Shown in pieces: positions 1 to 5,693 of a stretch of DNA of 7,281 nucleotides. The notes beneath the pieces were generated by a model. It did no database searches, was not told the origin of the DNA, and was given only the letters and a program-made list of their open reading frames with translations. Within the stretch, counting starts at the first letter, position 1; the number at the start of each line of letters is the position of its first letter. This DNA is from JBOGJG01 sp050747825 (GTDB taxonomy: Bacteria; Acidobacteriota; UBA6911; RPQK01; JBOGJG01): contig JBOGJG010000018.1 of assembly GCA_050747825.1 (NCBI GenBank), positions 1 to 7,281 on the forward strand, given 5' to 3'. The translations under genes and the position numbers were made by a program.

Positions 1-107
1 CAGTTGCCTATTCCCGATAGGCGCCTTCCTCGCGCCTTGAATACGGGTCAAATCGCCTCCAGCGATAGCGCACTTATTTATGTTACGAAGCACTAGAAGA
101 GTTTGCC

Positions 108-167
108 GGGGGCCAAGCGGCACTTGGGCGAGCGTGACCGAGCCGCGACCGTGAGGGAGCGGCCCCC
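108..167. repeat. GC-rich inverted repeat enclosing a degenerate 17-bp tandem repeat, downstream of the sulfatase
   Basis: The gene-free stretch 1-193 is structured. The arms GGGGGCC (108-114) and GGCCCCC (161-167) are perfect reverse complements. Within them, CCAAG (113-117) and CTTGG (123-127) form a second small hairpin. Positions 130-146 and 147-163 are adjacent 17-bp units matching at 13 of 17 positions, and all four differences are C/G exchanges. A separate perfect 6-bp hairpin with a 5-nt loop lies at 6-22 (GCCTAT / ATAGGC). The block begins about 27 nt past the stop of the minus-strand sulfatase, so it could halt or stabilise that transcript. There is no T-tract after the stem, so it is not a standard intrinsic terminator. 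It may instead be a dispersed intergenic repeat. Structure is seen directly; function is inference. Confidence 0.5.
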
Positions 168-193
168 TGCCGGTCCGCTCGATTCAGGACGTT

Positions 194-1681
194 TCATTCA
201 AGCATTTGCTTTTTGGAGGGGCGGGGGCGGAGGCGATTGGGGAGCGGTTGGCCGGTGTGGCGGTCGAATTCGTCGGGAGTGCGCATGGCGGGAAGTGTGT
301 CGCCGGTCGTTTTTTGCCAATCTTCCAAAGCCTGGCGCATCTGATCGAGCCTATCGCTGTACTGGGGATCCTGTGCGAGGTTGACCAACTCATGAGGGTC
401 GGCCTGCAGATCATAGAATTCCTCTTCGGGTCGGGGACTGATAAAGGGAGCCATTTGCTCCGGAGTCAGCTCGCCGGAAGCATGCAGGCGCTGCATGACC
501 TGAAAAGTGGGGCTGCGCACCGCGTCGGCGGGAGGCGTACTGGCGAGATCGGTATAGTAATTCCGAATGTACTTATAACGCGGTGAGCGCACGGCTCGCT
601 CATGGGCTTCGTAGTCGTGCCAGTGCCGCTCGGCAAAAACGTAATCGCGAACAGAAGCCTCAGGGTTCTCCAGCAGCGGCAGGAAGCTCTCGCCCTGGAA
701 TGTCGGGCTTTGCTCTATCCCGGCCAATTCCAGGAAAGTCGGAGCGATGTCTACCGTGCTGACCAGACTCGGACAGACGCTGTCCGGATTCACCTTTTGG
801 GGCCAGCGCACAATCCAGGGCGTCTTGATTCCGCTGTCGTAAAGGGTGGTTTTGGCTCGTGGAAAGGGACGGCCGTTGTCGCTGATAAACAGGACGAAGG
901 TGTTGTCCGCTTCACCCTGGCGTTCCAGTTCCGCCAGTACCTGGCCCACAAAGGCGTCGAGACGGCTGACCTCATCGTAATACAGGGCAAGATCCTTTCG
1001 GGTGTCGGGCACATCCGGCAGATAAGGCGGGACGACCGCATCCTCAACTCCGTGCGGCTGGGAAATGATGTTTTCGTCGTAGCCCCGATGTGGATCAAAT
1101 GAAGCCAACCAGAGGAAGAAAGGCCGTTCACGGGGCCGGTCGCGCAGCAGAGGCACCCACTGTGTGGCGCCGCTTCTGGCATCTCGCGATGCAGGTTGTT
1201 CGACCTGCCCCTTGAGCGCTTCCTGGCCCGCCGGCAACTGAAACCCGGAAGCGCCTGCGTCTCTGATCTCATCAAAGCGGTCCCGAACTTCATCGCCCAG
1301 GTGCCATTTGCCGGCGGCCGCCGTCCAGTAGCCGCCCTGTCGAAGCATCTCAACAAAGGTGGACTGCTCCGCCGGCAGGGGCCAGTGCAATTGTTCGGCG
1401 TCTGTGCCGTGCGGATAGCGTCCTGTAATGATGCTGGAGCGACTGGGACTGCAGGAGCTGGTGGTGACAAATGCCTGGTCAAAGCGCATGCCCTCTTGTG
1501 CCAGACGATCCAGATTGGGAGTCTGGATGTCGGGATGGCCGTAGGCGCCCAGGTCGTCCCACGCCAGATCGTCGGCAATGATGAGTACAAGGTTCGGCCT
1601 GCCGGCCGCGGTTTCAGCCTCCGTGCAGGCCAGAACAGGCAAAATAGCTAAAATCGCCAAGACCGCAGTCGAACTGTGCAT
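194..1681 (-). CDS. Exported type I (formylglycine) sulfatase, probable lipoprotein
   Basis: This 495-residue arylsulfatase-superfamily enzyme is expected to hydrolyse sulfate esters (or N-sulfates) on an external sulfated compound. The signature CSPSR puts the formylglycine-precursor Cys at residue 77, followed by S-I-I-T-G-R. Candidate calcium ligands are Asp37-Asp38 (IIADD) and Asp268-Asn269 (SDNG). Other likely active-site residues are Lys125 and His127 (GKWHLG), His198 (DPHRGY) and Lys286 (GIK). The FPRAK..LY stretch after SDNG recalls the heparan N-sulfatase-like branch, but the substrate cannot be assigned. Residues 1-19 form a short hydrophobic signal ending VLAC, an acceptable though not ideal lipobox, so outer-membrane or periplasmic anchoring is likely. 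The C-terminal EEEFYDLQADPHELVNLA motif is usual and the length is complete. GGAG (1687-1690) lies 5 nt from the ATG and supports this start. The gene is divergent from the amidohydrolase. No sulfatase-maturation enzyme is encoded here. Confidence 0.95.
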   Translation of the reverse strand: MHSSTAVLAILAILPVLACTEAETAAGRPNLVLIIADDLAWDDLGAYGHPDIQTPNLDRLAQEGMRFDQAFVTTSSCSPSRSSIITGRYPHGTDAEQLHWPLPAEQSTFVEMLRQGGYWTAAAGKWHLGDEVRDRFDEIRDAGASGFQLPAGQEALKGQVEQPASRDARSGATQWVPLLRDRPRERPFFLWLASFDPHRGYDENIISQPHGVEDAVVPPYLPDVPDTRKDLALYYDEVSRLDAFVGQVLAELERQGEADNTFVLFISDNGRPFPRAKTTLYDSGIKTPWIVRWPQKVNPDSVCPSLVSTVDIAPTFLELAGIEQSPTFQGESFLPLLENPEASVRDYVFAERHWHDYEAHERAVRSPRYKYIRNYYTDLASTPPADAVRSPTFQVMQRLHASGELTPEQMAPFISPRPEEEFYDLQADPHELVNLAQDPQYSDRLDQMRQALEDWQKTTGDTLPAMRTPDEFDRHTGQPLPNRLRPRPSKKQMLE

Positions 1682-1699
1682 ATATTCTCCAAAAATACA

Positions 1700-1726
1700 A
1701 AAATACAGGGAACGTCCCCCTATTTT
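1700..1726. repeat. REP-like imperfect hairpin in the divergent intergenic region
   Basis: The 65-bp gap between the divergent sulfatase and amidohydrolase contains an imperfect palindrome. The arms AAAATA (1700-1705) and TATTTT (1721-1726) are reverse complements. Inside them GGG (1708-1710) pairs with CCC (1718-1720), leaving a 2-nt bulge and a 7-nt loop around ACGT. An A/T-rich outer arm, a GGG/CCC inner arm and an ACGT core resemble the REP palindromes linked to REP-associated tyrosine transposases; that likeness is from memory and no transposase is present. It fills most of the space where both promoters must lie, so it could instead be an operator or simply a transcribed leader hairpin. 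A weak -10-like TAAGAT (1731-1736) precedes the amidohydrolase start. Confidence 0.45.
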
Positions 1727-1746
1727 CTCATAAGATATGCGGCACC

Positions 1747-2931
1747 ATGAATATCAATCGAAGAGGTTTTTTAGCGGGTGCACTGGGCGCAGCCGCGCTC
1801 AAGGCGGGATGCGCTCAGAACGCGACCAGCAGTCAGGATTCATCCAGTGGACCACAGGAACAGGGGGCTTCGCTTGAACTCCAGGACTTCGAGCCGACAA
1901 GCATGCTGGCGGCTGAGGAGCATCTGGTTGCCAGGGCTCGCTATCCCGTGATTGACGCCCACACGCATGTGGGAAGGGTATTTCGCTCTGAGGGTGGGCA
2001 AGAGCAACTGGACCGTATTGTGGCCTGGATGGACGAACTGAACATCCAGACTCTGGTGAACCTCACCGGCGGGTATGGAGAGAGCCTCGAACAGACCGTG
2101 GCTGGATTCAAGGCGCGTCCGAGCCGTTTTCTGACCTGCACCGAGCCGGCATGGGACCGCATCCGCGAGCCGGACTATCCCGCCTGGCAAGCCGCAGAGT
2201 TGGAGCGGGCCAAAGAAGCCGGCGCCGTGGGGGTGAAGGTCCTGAAATCACTCGGTCTGTACCTGAGGGAGAATGGGGAGGAAGGTCCCTTGATCAACGT
2301 GGATGATCCCCGCTTCGACCCCATGTGGGAGGCTGCAGGAAAGCTCGACCTTCCCATCTTCATCCATACTGCCGATCCGGACGCTTTCTTTACACCCATC
2401 GACCGTTTTAACGAACGCTGGGAGGAGCTGGCCAATCATCCCGACTGGTCCTTTTACGGGAAAGACTACCCCCTCAAGGCCGAGCTGCTGGCGGCCCGCA
2501 ATCGTGTGATCGAGCGTCACCCGGATACCACTTTCGTGTGCCTGCATGTGGCCAATCACCCGGAAAACCTGGATGAGATCTCGAGTTGGCTGGACCGCTA
2601 CCCCAACATGTTTGTCGAGATCGGGGCACGCCTGGGCGAGTTGGGGCGTCAGCCGCATCGTGTCTCGAAGTTCTTCAATGATTACCAGGATCGCATTCTC
2701 TTCGGCACTGATGCCACTCCGGACGGCAGTTCGGTTCCCCAGCAGGACCTCAGTCTGGAGATGTACCGCATTTATTTCCGCTTTCTCGAAACGATGGATG
2801 AATATTTCGACTACGCGCCCAGTCCGGTCCCGCCGCAGGGGCGCTGGAAGATCTATGGAATCGGGTTGCCGGATGAGATCTTGAAGAAGGTCTATCACGA
2901 CAACGCAGCCGGAATCCTGGGGCTCATTTGA
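1747..2931 (+). CDS. Tat-exported amidohydrolase_2-type metal-dependent hydrolase
   Basis: This 394-residue TIM-barrel amidohydrolase (amidohydrolase_2 / TIM-barrel hydrolase type) carries the metal-site pattern of the superfamily: His72 and His74 (DAHTH), His207 (FIHTADP), His267 (CLHVAN) and Asp322 (FGTDATP). The family hydrolyses or decarboxylates varied substrates; the substrate here is unknown. Residues 1-22 are a twin-arginine signal (NRRGFL, then an Ala/Gly/Leu-rich stretch). The following AGC could act as a lipobox, but Lys sits at -3, so lipidation is doubtful. A low-complexity Ser/Gln-rich linker covers roughly residues 23-42. Further conserved-looking blocks are GVKVLKSLGL (162-171) and ELGRQP (298-303). 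The start is fixed by the RR signal although only a weak ribosome-binding site precedes it. It is the only plus-strand gene, and its 3' end overlaps the convergent di-haem gene by 8 bp. Confidence 0.9.
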   Translation: MNINRRGFLAGALGAAALKAGCAQNATSSQDSSSGPQEQGASLELQDFEPTSMLAAEEHLVARARYPVIDAHTHVGRVFRSEGGQEQLDRIVAWMDELNIQTLVNLTGGYGESLEQTVAGFKARPSRFLTCTEPAWDRIREPDYPAWQAAELERAKEAGAVGVKVLKSLGLYLRENGEEGPLINVDDPRFDPMWEAAGKLDLPIFIHTADPDAFFTPIDRFNERWEELANHPDWSFYGKDYPLKAELLAARNRVIERHPDTTFVCLHVANHPENLDEISSWLDRYPNMFVEIGARLGELGRQPHRVSKFFNDYQDRILFGTDATPDGSSVPQQDLSLEMYRIYFRFLETMDEYFDYAPSPVPPQGRWKIYGIGLPDEILKKVYHDNAAGILGLI

Positions 2932-4507
2932 CCAGCGGCCATTCCTTTGGATTTCCATGCTCGTCCACGACCAGATGTGTGCTGCCGGGAGGAAGGATCT
3001 GAAGCGACTTCAGGAACTCAATAATGGCGTTTTGATTGTAGGTGGTCAGCCGTTCAAAGAGCGCCGTGACCTCATCGGCTTCGCCGCGATGCGCGAGAAT
3101 CGCCTCCCGAATGGTGGTGTATTGTCCATGGTGGAAGAAAGGCGGCTCATTGGCTATTCCCCACAATTTGCGTGTAATGAATCTACGATTTCGTCCGAAA
3201 AATTCCGGTGAGCCGGCCCGGGCCTGGTCCAGAGGCTCGATATTCGGATCGTTTTCATCGGCGCAGATATCATGAAGCTTGAGATCGGTAAAAGCCGGAA
3301 CGTAAACCACGCCATCCGGCGCCATCTGCAGCCGCGGCCCCGGGAGCTCGGGATCGGTCAGATCCACTGCCAGCGACGGGGCTTCGCCCACCTGGAGATT
3401 GCCGGGAGGATTGAACGGGTTGGGCTCCGAAAAGATCCATCCTTGATTATCCAGCGGAAGGAAGGGGACATGGCAGGAGTTGCATCCTGCGCGTTCGAAC
3501 AGTTTCTCCCCTTTGCGAATCGCCGCTTCGATCTCCGGGTCATTGGGGATCACCCGGCCGGGGACCGGCATGGTCGCTTGAAAGAGGGAGGCGGCCGTGA
3601 CGTCCGCCCGCGTCATCTCATTTACGAATCCATCGCCGTCCGGGTCGGTGTCGATGCCGAAGCGTTCCGTGGGCTGGATGCCGTGGTGTTGGTTGAAAGC
3701 GTTGTTGGTAAACTCCCGCAGTGAAACAACAACTCCAGCCTGGTGAAAAGGCCTGATAACCAGGCTGGGTGGATTCGCCGTGCCGCTGGTCTTCAGGCTC
3801 AGCGGCGAAAGCCCTTCCACCTCCGACACGTCCCAACCTCCGTCGGCGTTCCGCCCGAGCGTTCCGAAGGAAATGCCTTTGGATACAAGGGCGCGTGCCT
3901 GACCAGGACCGATTGAATCTCTGATTTCCTGAAGGTCGGAGGTGACCTGCCGGGCCAGCATTTCAATGAATCCCGATCCAAACATACCGAGCGTGGCCCG
4001 CGAATTGCCGACGTTCTGCAGGGTGACCGGGTTCCCCTGTTCATCGATGGTGCTCTTGGTGGTCAGGGGATCGCCGAAAGAGTCCAGGGTTGCAAAATCG
4101 AAGCGTTGACCCAGCACAAAGACATTGGTGACGATGTCGCCGCCTCCGCCCACGACGCCAAAGGGTTGATTGTGACAGCCGGCGCAGGAATTGGCATCGG
4201 GCGCTGAGACGCGGTTGAAATTGCGCGGGAAAACGAGAGGGTCGTTGGGGTCCGAGAGCGGGGCTCCGGTGCCCTTGGTCAGCGGCCTCCCGCCACCCTC
4301 CTGGACAGTCCAGACGGCGGCCAGAAGCTTTTCTCCAAACTCCAGAAGCGATCCCATCGAAACCTCGAATTCTTCTCCATCCTGCAGATGCCTCTGGATT
4401 GAGACCTCCTGTCCGATGCGCGTTTCATGCTCAGCGAGCAGATAAGCAATGGATAGAAGAAGCGAAACAGCAGCGACACAAAGACAAGCAACTCCCTTGG
4501 ACTTCAT
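2924..4507 (-). CDS. Periplasmic di-haem cytochrome c peroxidase-like oxidoreductase
   Basis: This 527-residue protein has two c-type haem sites: CAGCH at 108-112 and CNSCH at 342-346. The spacing, the FFHHGQY motif (457-462) and the following AHRGEAD resemble the di-haem CCP/MauG superfamily, in particular the larger DHOR type ('thiol oxidoreductase' in some annotations). Expected role: reduction of peroxide with electrons from a small donor, or oxidation of a periplasmic substrate; which one is not readable from sequence. Residues 6-25 form a Sec signal core with likely cleavage after LLA (24-25). An EF-hand-like acidic loop D-x-D-x-D-G-D-G-F-x-x-E lies at 286-297, consistent with the calcium often bound between the haem domains. 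The start is supported by AAGGAG (4517-4522) 9 nt before ATG. It lies 27 nt downstream of the esterase remnant, so it probably shares a transcript with that gene and the peroxiredoxin. The stop overlaps the convergent amidohydrolase, leaving no room for a terminator between them. Confidence 0.9.
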   Translation of the reverse strand: MKSKGVACLCVAAVSLLLSIAYLLAEHETRIGQEVSIQRHLQDGEEFEVSMGSLLEFGEKLLAAVWTVQEGGGRPLTKGTGAPLSDPNDPLVFPRNFNRVSAPDANSCAGCHNQPFGVVGGGGDIVTNVFVLGQRFDFATLDSFGDPLTTKSTIDEQGNPVTLQNVGNSRATLGMFGSGFIEMLARQVTSDLQEIRDSIGPGQARALVSKGISFGTLGRNADGGWDVSEVEGLSPLSLKTSGTANPPSLVIRPFHQAGVVVSLREFTNNAFNQHHGIQPTERFGIDTDPDGDGFVNEMTRADVTAASLFQATMPVPGRVIPNDPEIEAAIRKGEKLFERAGCNSCHVPFLPLDNQGWIFSEPNPFNPPGNLQVGEAPSLAVDLTDPELPGPRLQMAPDGVVYVPAFTDLKLHDICADENDPNIEPLDQARAGSPEFFGRNRRFITRKLWGIANEPPFFHHGQYTTIREAILAHRGEADEVTALFERLTTYNQNAIIEFLKSLQILPPGSTHLVVDEHGNPKEWPLVK

Positions 4508-4523
4508 ACCCCCAAACTCCTTT

Positions 4524-4545
4524 TCTAAACTGAATCAGTCTAAAC
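4524..4545. repeat. Direct repeat flanking a short palindrome upstream of the di-haem gene
   Basis: TCTAAAC occurs at 4524-4530 and again at 4539-4545. Between and partly overlapping them is the perfect odd-centred palindrome ACTGA-A-TCAGT (4529-4539). The block covers the last codons and stop of the esterase remnant and ends just upstream of the ribosome-binding site of the di-haem gene. It may be an operator kept from that gene's original upstream region, or chance. Structure is seen directly; a regulatory role is speculation. Confidence 0.3.
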
Positions 4546-4912
4546 GCAAATCTGACCTCTTGCTATCGGTGCTTCTCGACAGTCCCCTCCAGTCCAGTCT
4601 GTGGTTTAGGGCAAAAACGGTGTATCCCGCCTCGCTGAGCGTCCGGGCGTAAAGCTTGACCTGATCGCTTTTCTTGAGCGGACCGGGACCGTAGGCCAGA
4701 GGAGCGTGCCAGCCGCTCCCCGAGATGTAAATCACGCCGTAGCCGTTGGGATTCTCCGGATGGTAGACATCCATCAGCAGCGCCAACCCGGAATACATTC
4801 CATAAGTGACATCCGGTTCCACACGCGCCTGCGCAGATGCACTATGGGATCCCGATAAAAACAGGATCAAGAAAAGCAGCAGTGAGCGAACGGACTGCAG
4901 ATTGGTTGCCAC
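4535..4912 (-). pseudogene. Truncated secreted alpha/beta-hydrolase (esterase), N-terminal part only
   Basis: This 125-codon frame starts with GTG, overlapping the peroxiredoxin TAG by one base (TAGTG), so it is probably translated by coupling. Residues 8-27 are a Sec signal ending SASA, with likely cleavage before Gln28. Next come features of BD-FAE/esterase-type hydrolases: LLMDVYHP (45-52), the oxyanion-side YISGSGWH (62-69) and GYTVFALNHR (96-105). Family members then continue with a Pro-rich segment, the nucleophile GxSxG motif and the Asp/His of the triad, usually totalling about 280-320 residues. Here, after Arg105, the sequence becomes unrelated (LDWRGLSRSTD...) and stops 20 residues later. 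No remaining catalytic part fits in the 27 nt before the next gene. The most likely cause is a deletion with a junction near 4595. The product should be catalytically dead. A short functional protein cannot be excluded but has no support. Confidence 0.7.
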
Positions 4913-5571
4913 TATTTAGGTTGGGGCACGATCCTGATGTAGGGCAGCGGCGACCGCCAGCCGTCGGGATACGTCTGCCTGGCCTCCGCGTCGGACACAG
5001 CCGGAAGGATGATCACATCCTCGCCCGGCTTCCAATTGACGGGGGTGGCCACCTTCTGAGCCGCTGTCAACTGGCAGGAATCCAGCAGTCGCAGGATCTC
5101 ATCGAAATTGCGGCCGGTGCTCATCGGGTACGTGAGCGTTGCCTTGATCTTCTTGTCGGGGCCGATGATGAATACTGACCGGGCGGTCGCATTGTCCGCT
5201 GGGGTTCTGCCGGCACATGTGTCTCCGGCCTCCGCCGGTAGCATGTCGTACACCTTGACGATCTTGAGTTCGGGATCCCCGATCAACGGGTAGTTGAGGG
5301 CGTGACCCTGCAAGGACTCGATGTCCTTGGACCACTTCCGGTGATCGTTGACCCCGTCCACGCTGATGCCAATGATCTTGCAGTTCCGCTTTTCGAACTC
5401 AGGCCTGAGACTGGCCATGTAGCCGAGCTCGGTGCTGCAGACGGGCGTGAAATCCTTCGGATGTGAAAACATGATTGCCCATCCCTTGCCGATCCACTCA
5501 TGGAAGTTGATAGGACCTTCCGTCGTTTCGGCGGTAAAGTTCGGTGCTTCGTCGTTAATTCTTAATGACAT
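4912..5571 (-). CDS. 1-Cys-type (Prx6-like) peroxiredoxin
   Basis: This 219-residue thiol peroxidase should reduce hydrogen peroxide, organic hydroperoxides or peroxynitrite in the cytoplasm (no signal peptide). The peroxidatic Cys45 lies in DFTPVCSTELG, and the active-site Arg is probably Arg131 (TARSVFIIGPDKK). The extended C-terminal domain with NWKPGEDVIILPAVSDAEA (179-197) and the YPDGWRSPLPYIR ending identify the Prx6 group rather than the shorter 2-Cys AhpC type. Extra cysteines at 64, 119 and 166 could serve in resolving, but none lies in the usual 2-Cys position. A longer frame opens at 5643, but its first 24 residues look unlike the family. The ATG at 5571 has GAGGGA (5581-5586) 9 nt upstream and begins directly with the conserved MSLRINDEAPNF. 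It is followed by the esterase remnant and the di-haem gene on the same strand. Confidence 0.93.
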   Translation of the reverse strand: MSLRINDEAPNFTAETTEGPINFHEWIGKGWAIMFSHPKDFTPVCSTELGYMASLRPEFEKRNCKIIGISVDGVNDHRKWSKDIESLQGHALNYPLIGDPELKIVKVYDMLPAEAGDTCAGRTPADNATARSVFIIGPDKKIKATLTYPMSTGRNFDEILRLLDSCQLTAAQKVATPVNWKPGEDVIILPAVSDAEARQTYPDGWRSPLPYIRIVPQPK

Positions 5572-5614
5572 GTGTATTCTTCCCTCTCGTATGACCTGTT
5601 TCTTGTTTGACCCA

Positions 5615-5643
5615 ATGGTATCTTGCCTTGGAGACGGGTTCAA
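5615..5643 (-). promoter_or_regulatory. Candidate sigma70-like promoter for the peroxiredoxin
   Basis: Reading the minus strand, TTGAAC (5638-5643) and TACCAT (5615-5620) are separated by exactly 17 bp. Each matches the sigma70 consensus at 4 of 6 positions. A start site near 5608 would give a leader of about 37 nt containing the ribosome-binding site at 5581-5586, which agrees with the chosen peroxiredoxin start at 5571. The rest of the 122-bp gap to the sulfatase stop is AT-rich, with an imperfect palindrome around AACGTT (5652-5669). That could be an upstream element or a weak terminator for the sulfatase. Consensus matches of this strength are common by chance. Confidence 0.3.
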
Positions 5644-5693
5644 GAATGATTTTTTTAAACGTTAAAAAGGTTGAGATAAAAAATCACGATGTC

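Noticed and set aside
1..193. Possible tRNA, small RNA gene or insertion-sequence end in the left non-coding stretch
   Set aside because: No cloverleaf, T-loop motif, transposase remnant or matching terminal repeats could be found; only the hairpins and tandem units are supported.
103..384. A 93-codon plus-strand frame across the GC-rich repeat and the sulfatase 3' end
   Set aside because: It has no family resemblance, is largely antisense to the sulfatase, and consists of repeat-derived Arg/Gly-rich sequence.
790..1590. A 266-codon minus-strand frame inside the first sulfatase, in another frame
   Set aside because: The composition is an Arg/Ser/Pro-rich shadow translation, while the sulfatase frame carries all the family motifs.
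2248..2958. A 236-codon minus-strand frame opposite the amidohydrolase
   Set aside because: It is antisense to conserved metal-site codons and has no recognisable domain.
5572..5643. An upstream start that would extend the peroxiredoxin by 24 residues
   Set aside because: The extension is not family-like, it covers the best promoter candidate, and the ATG at 5571 has a well-placed ribosome-binding site.
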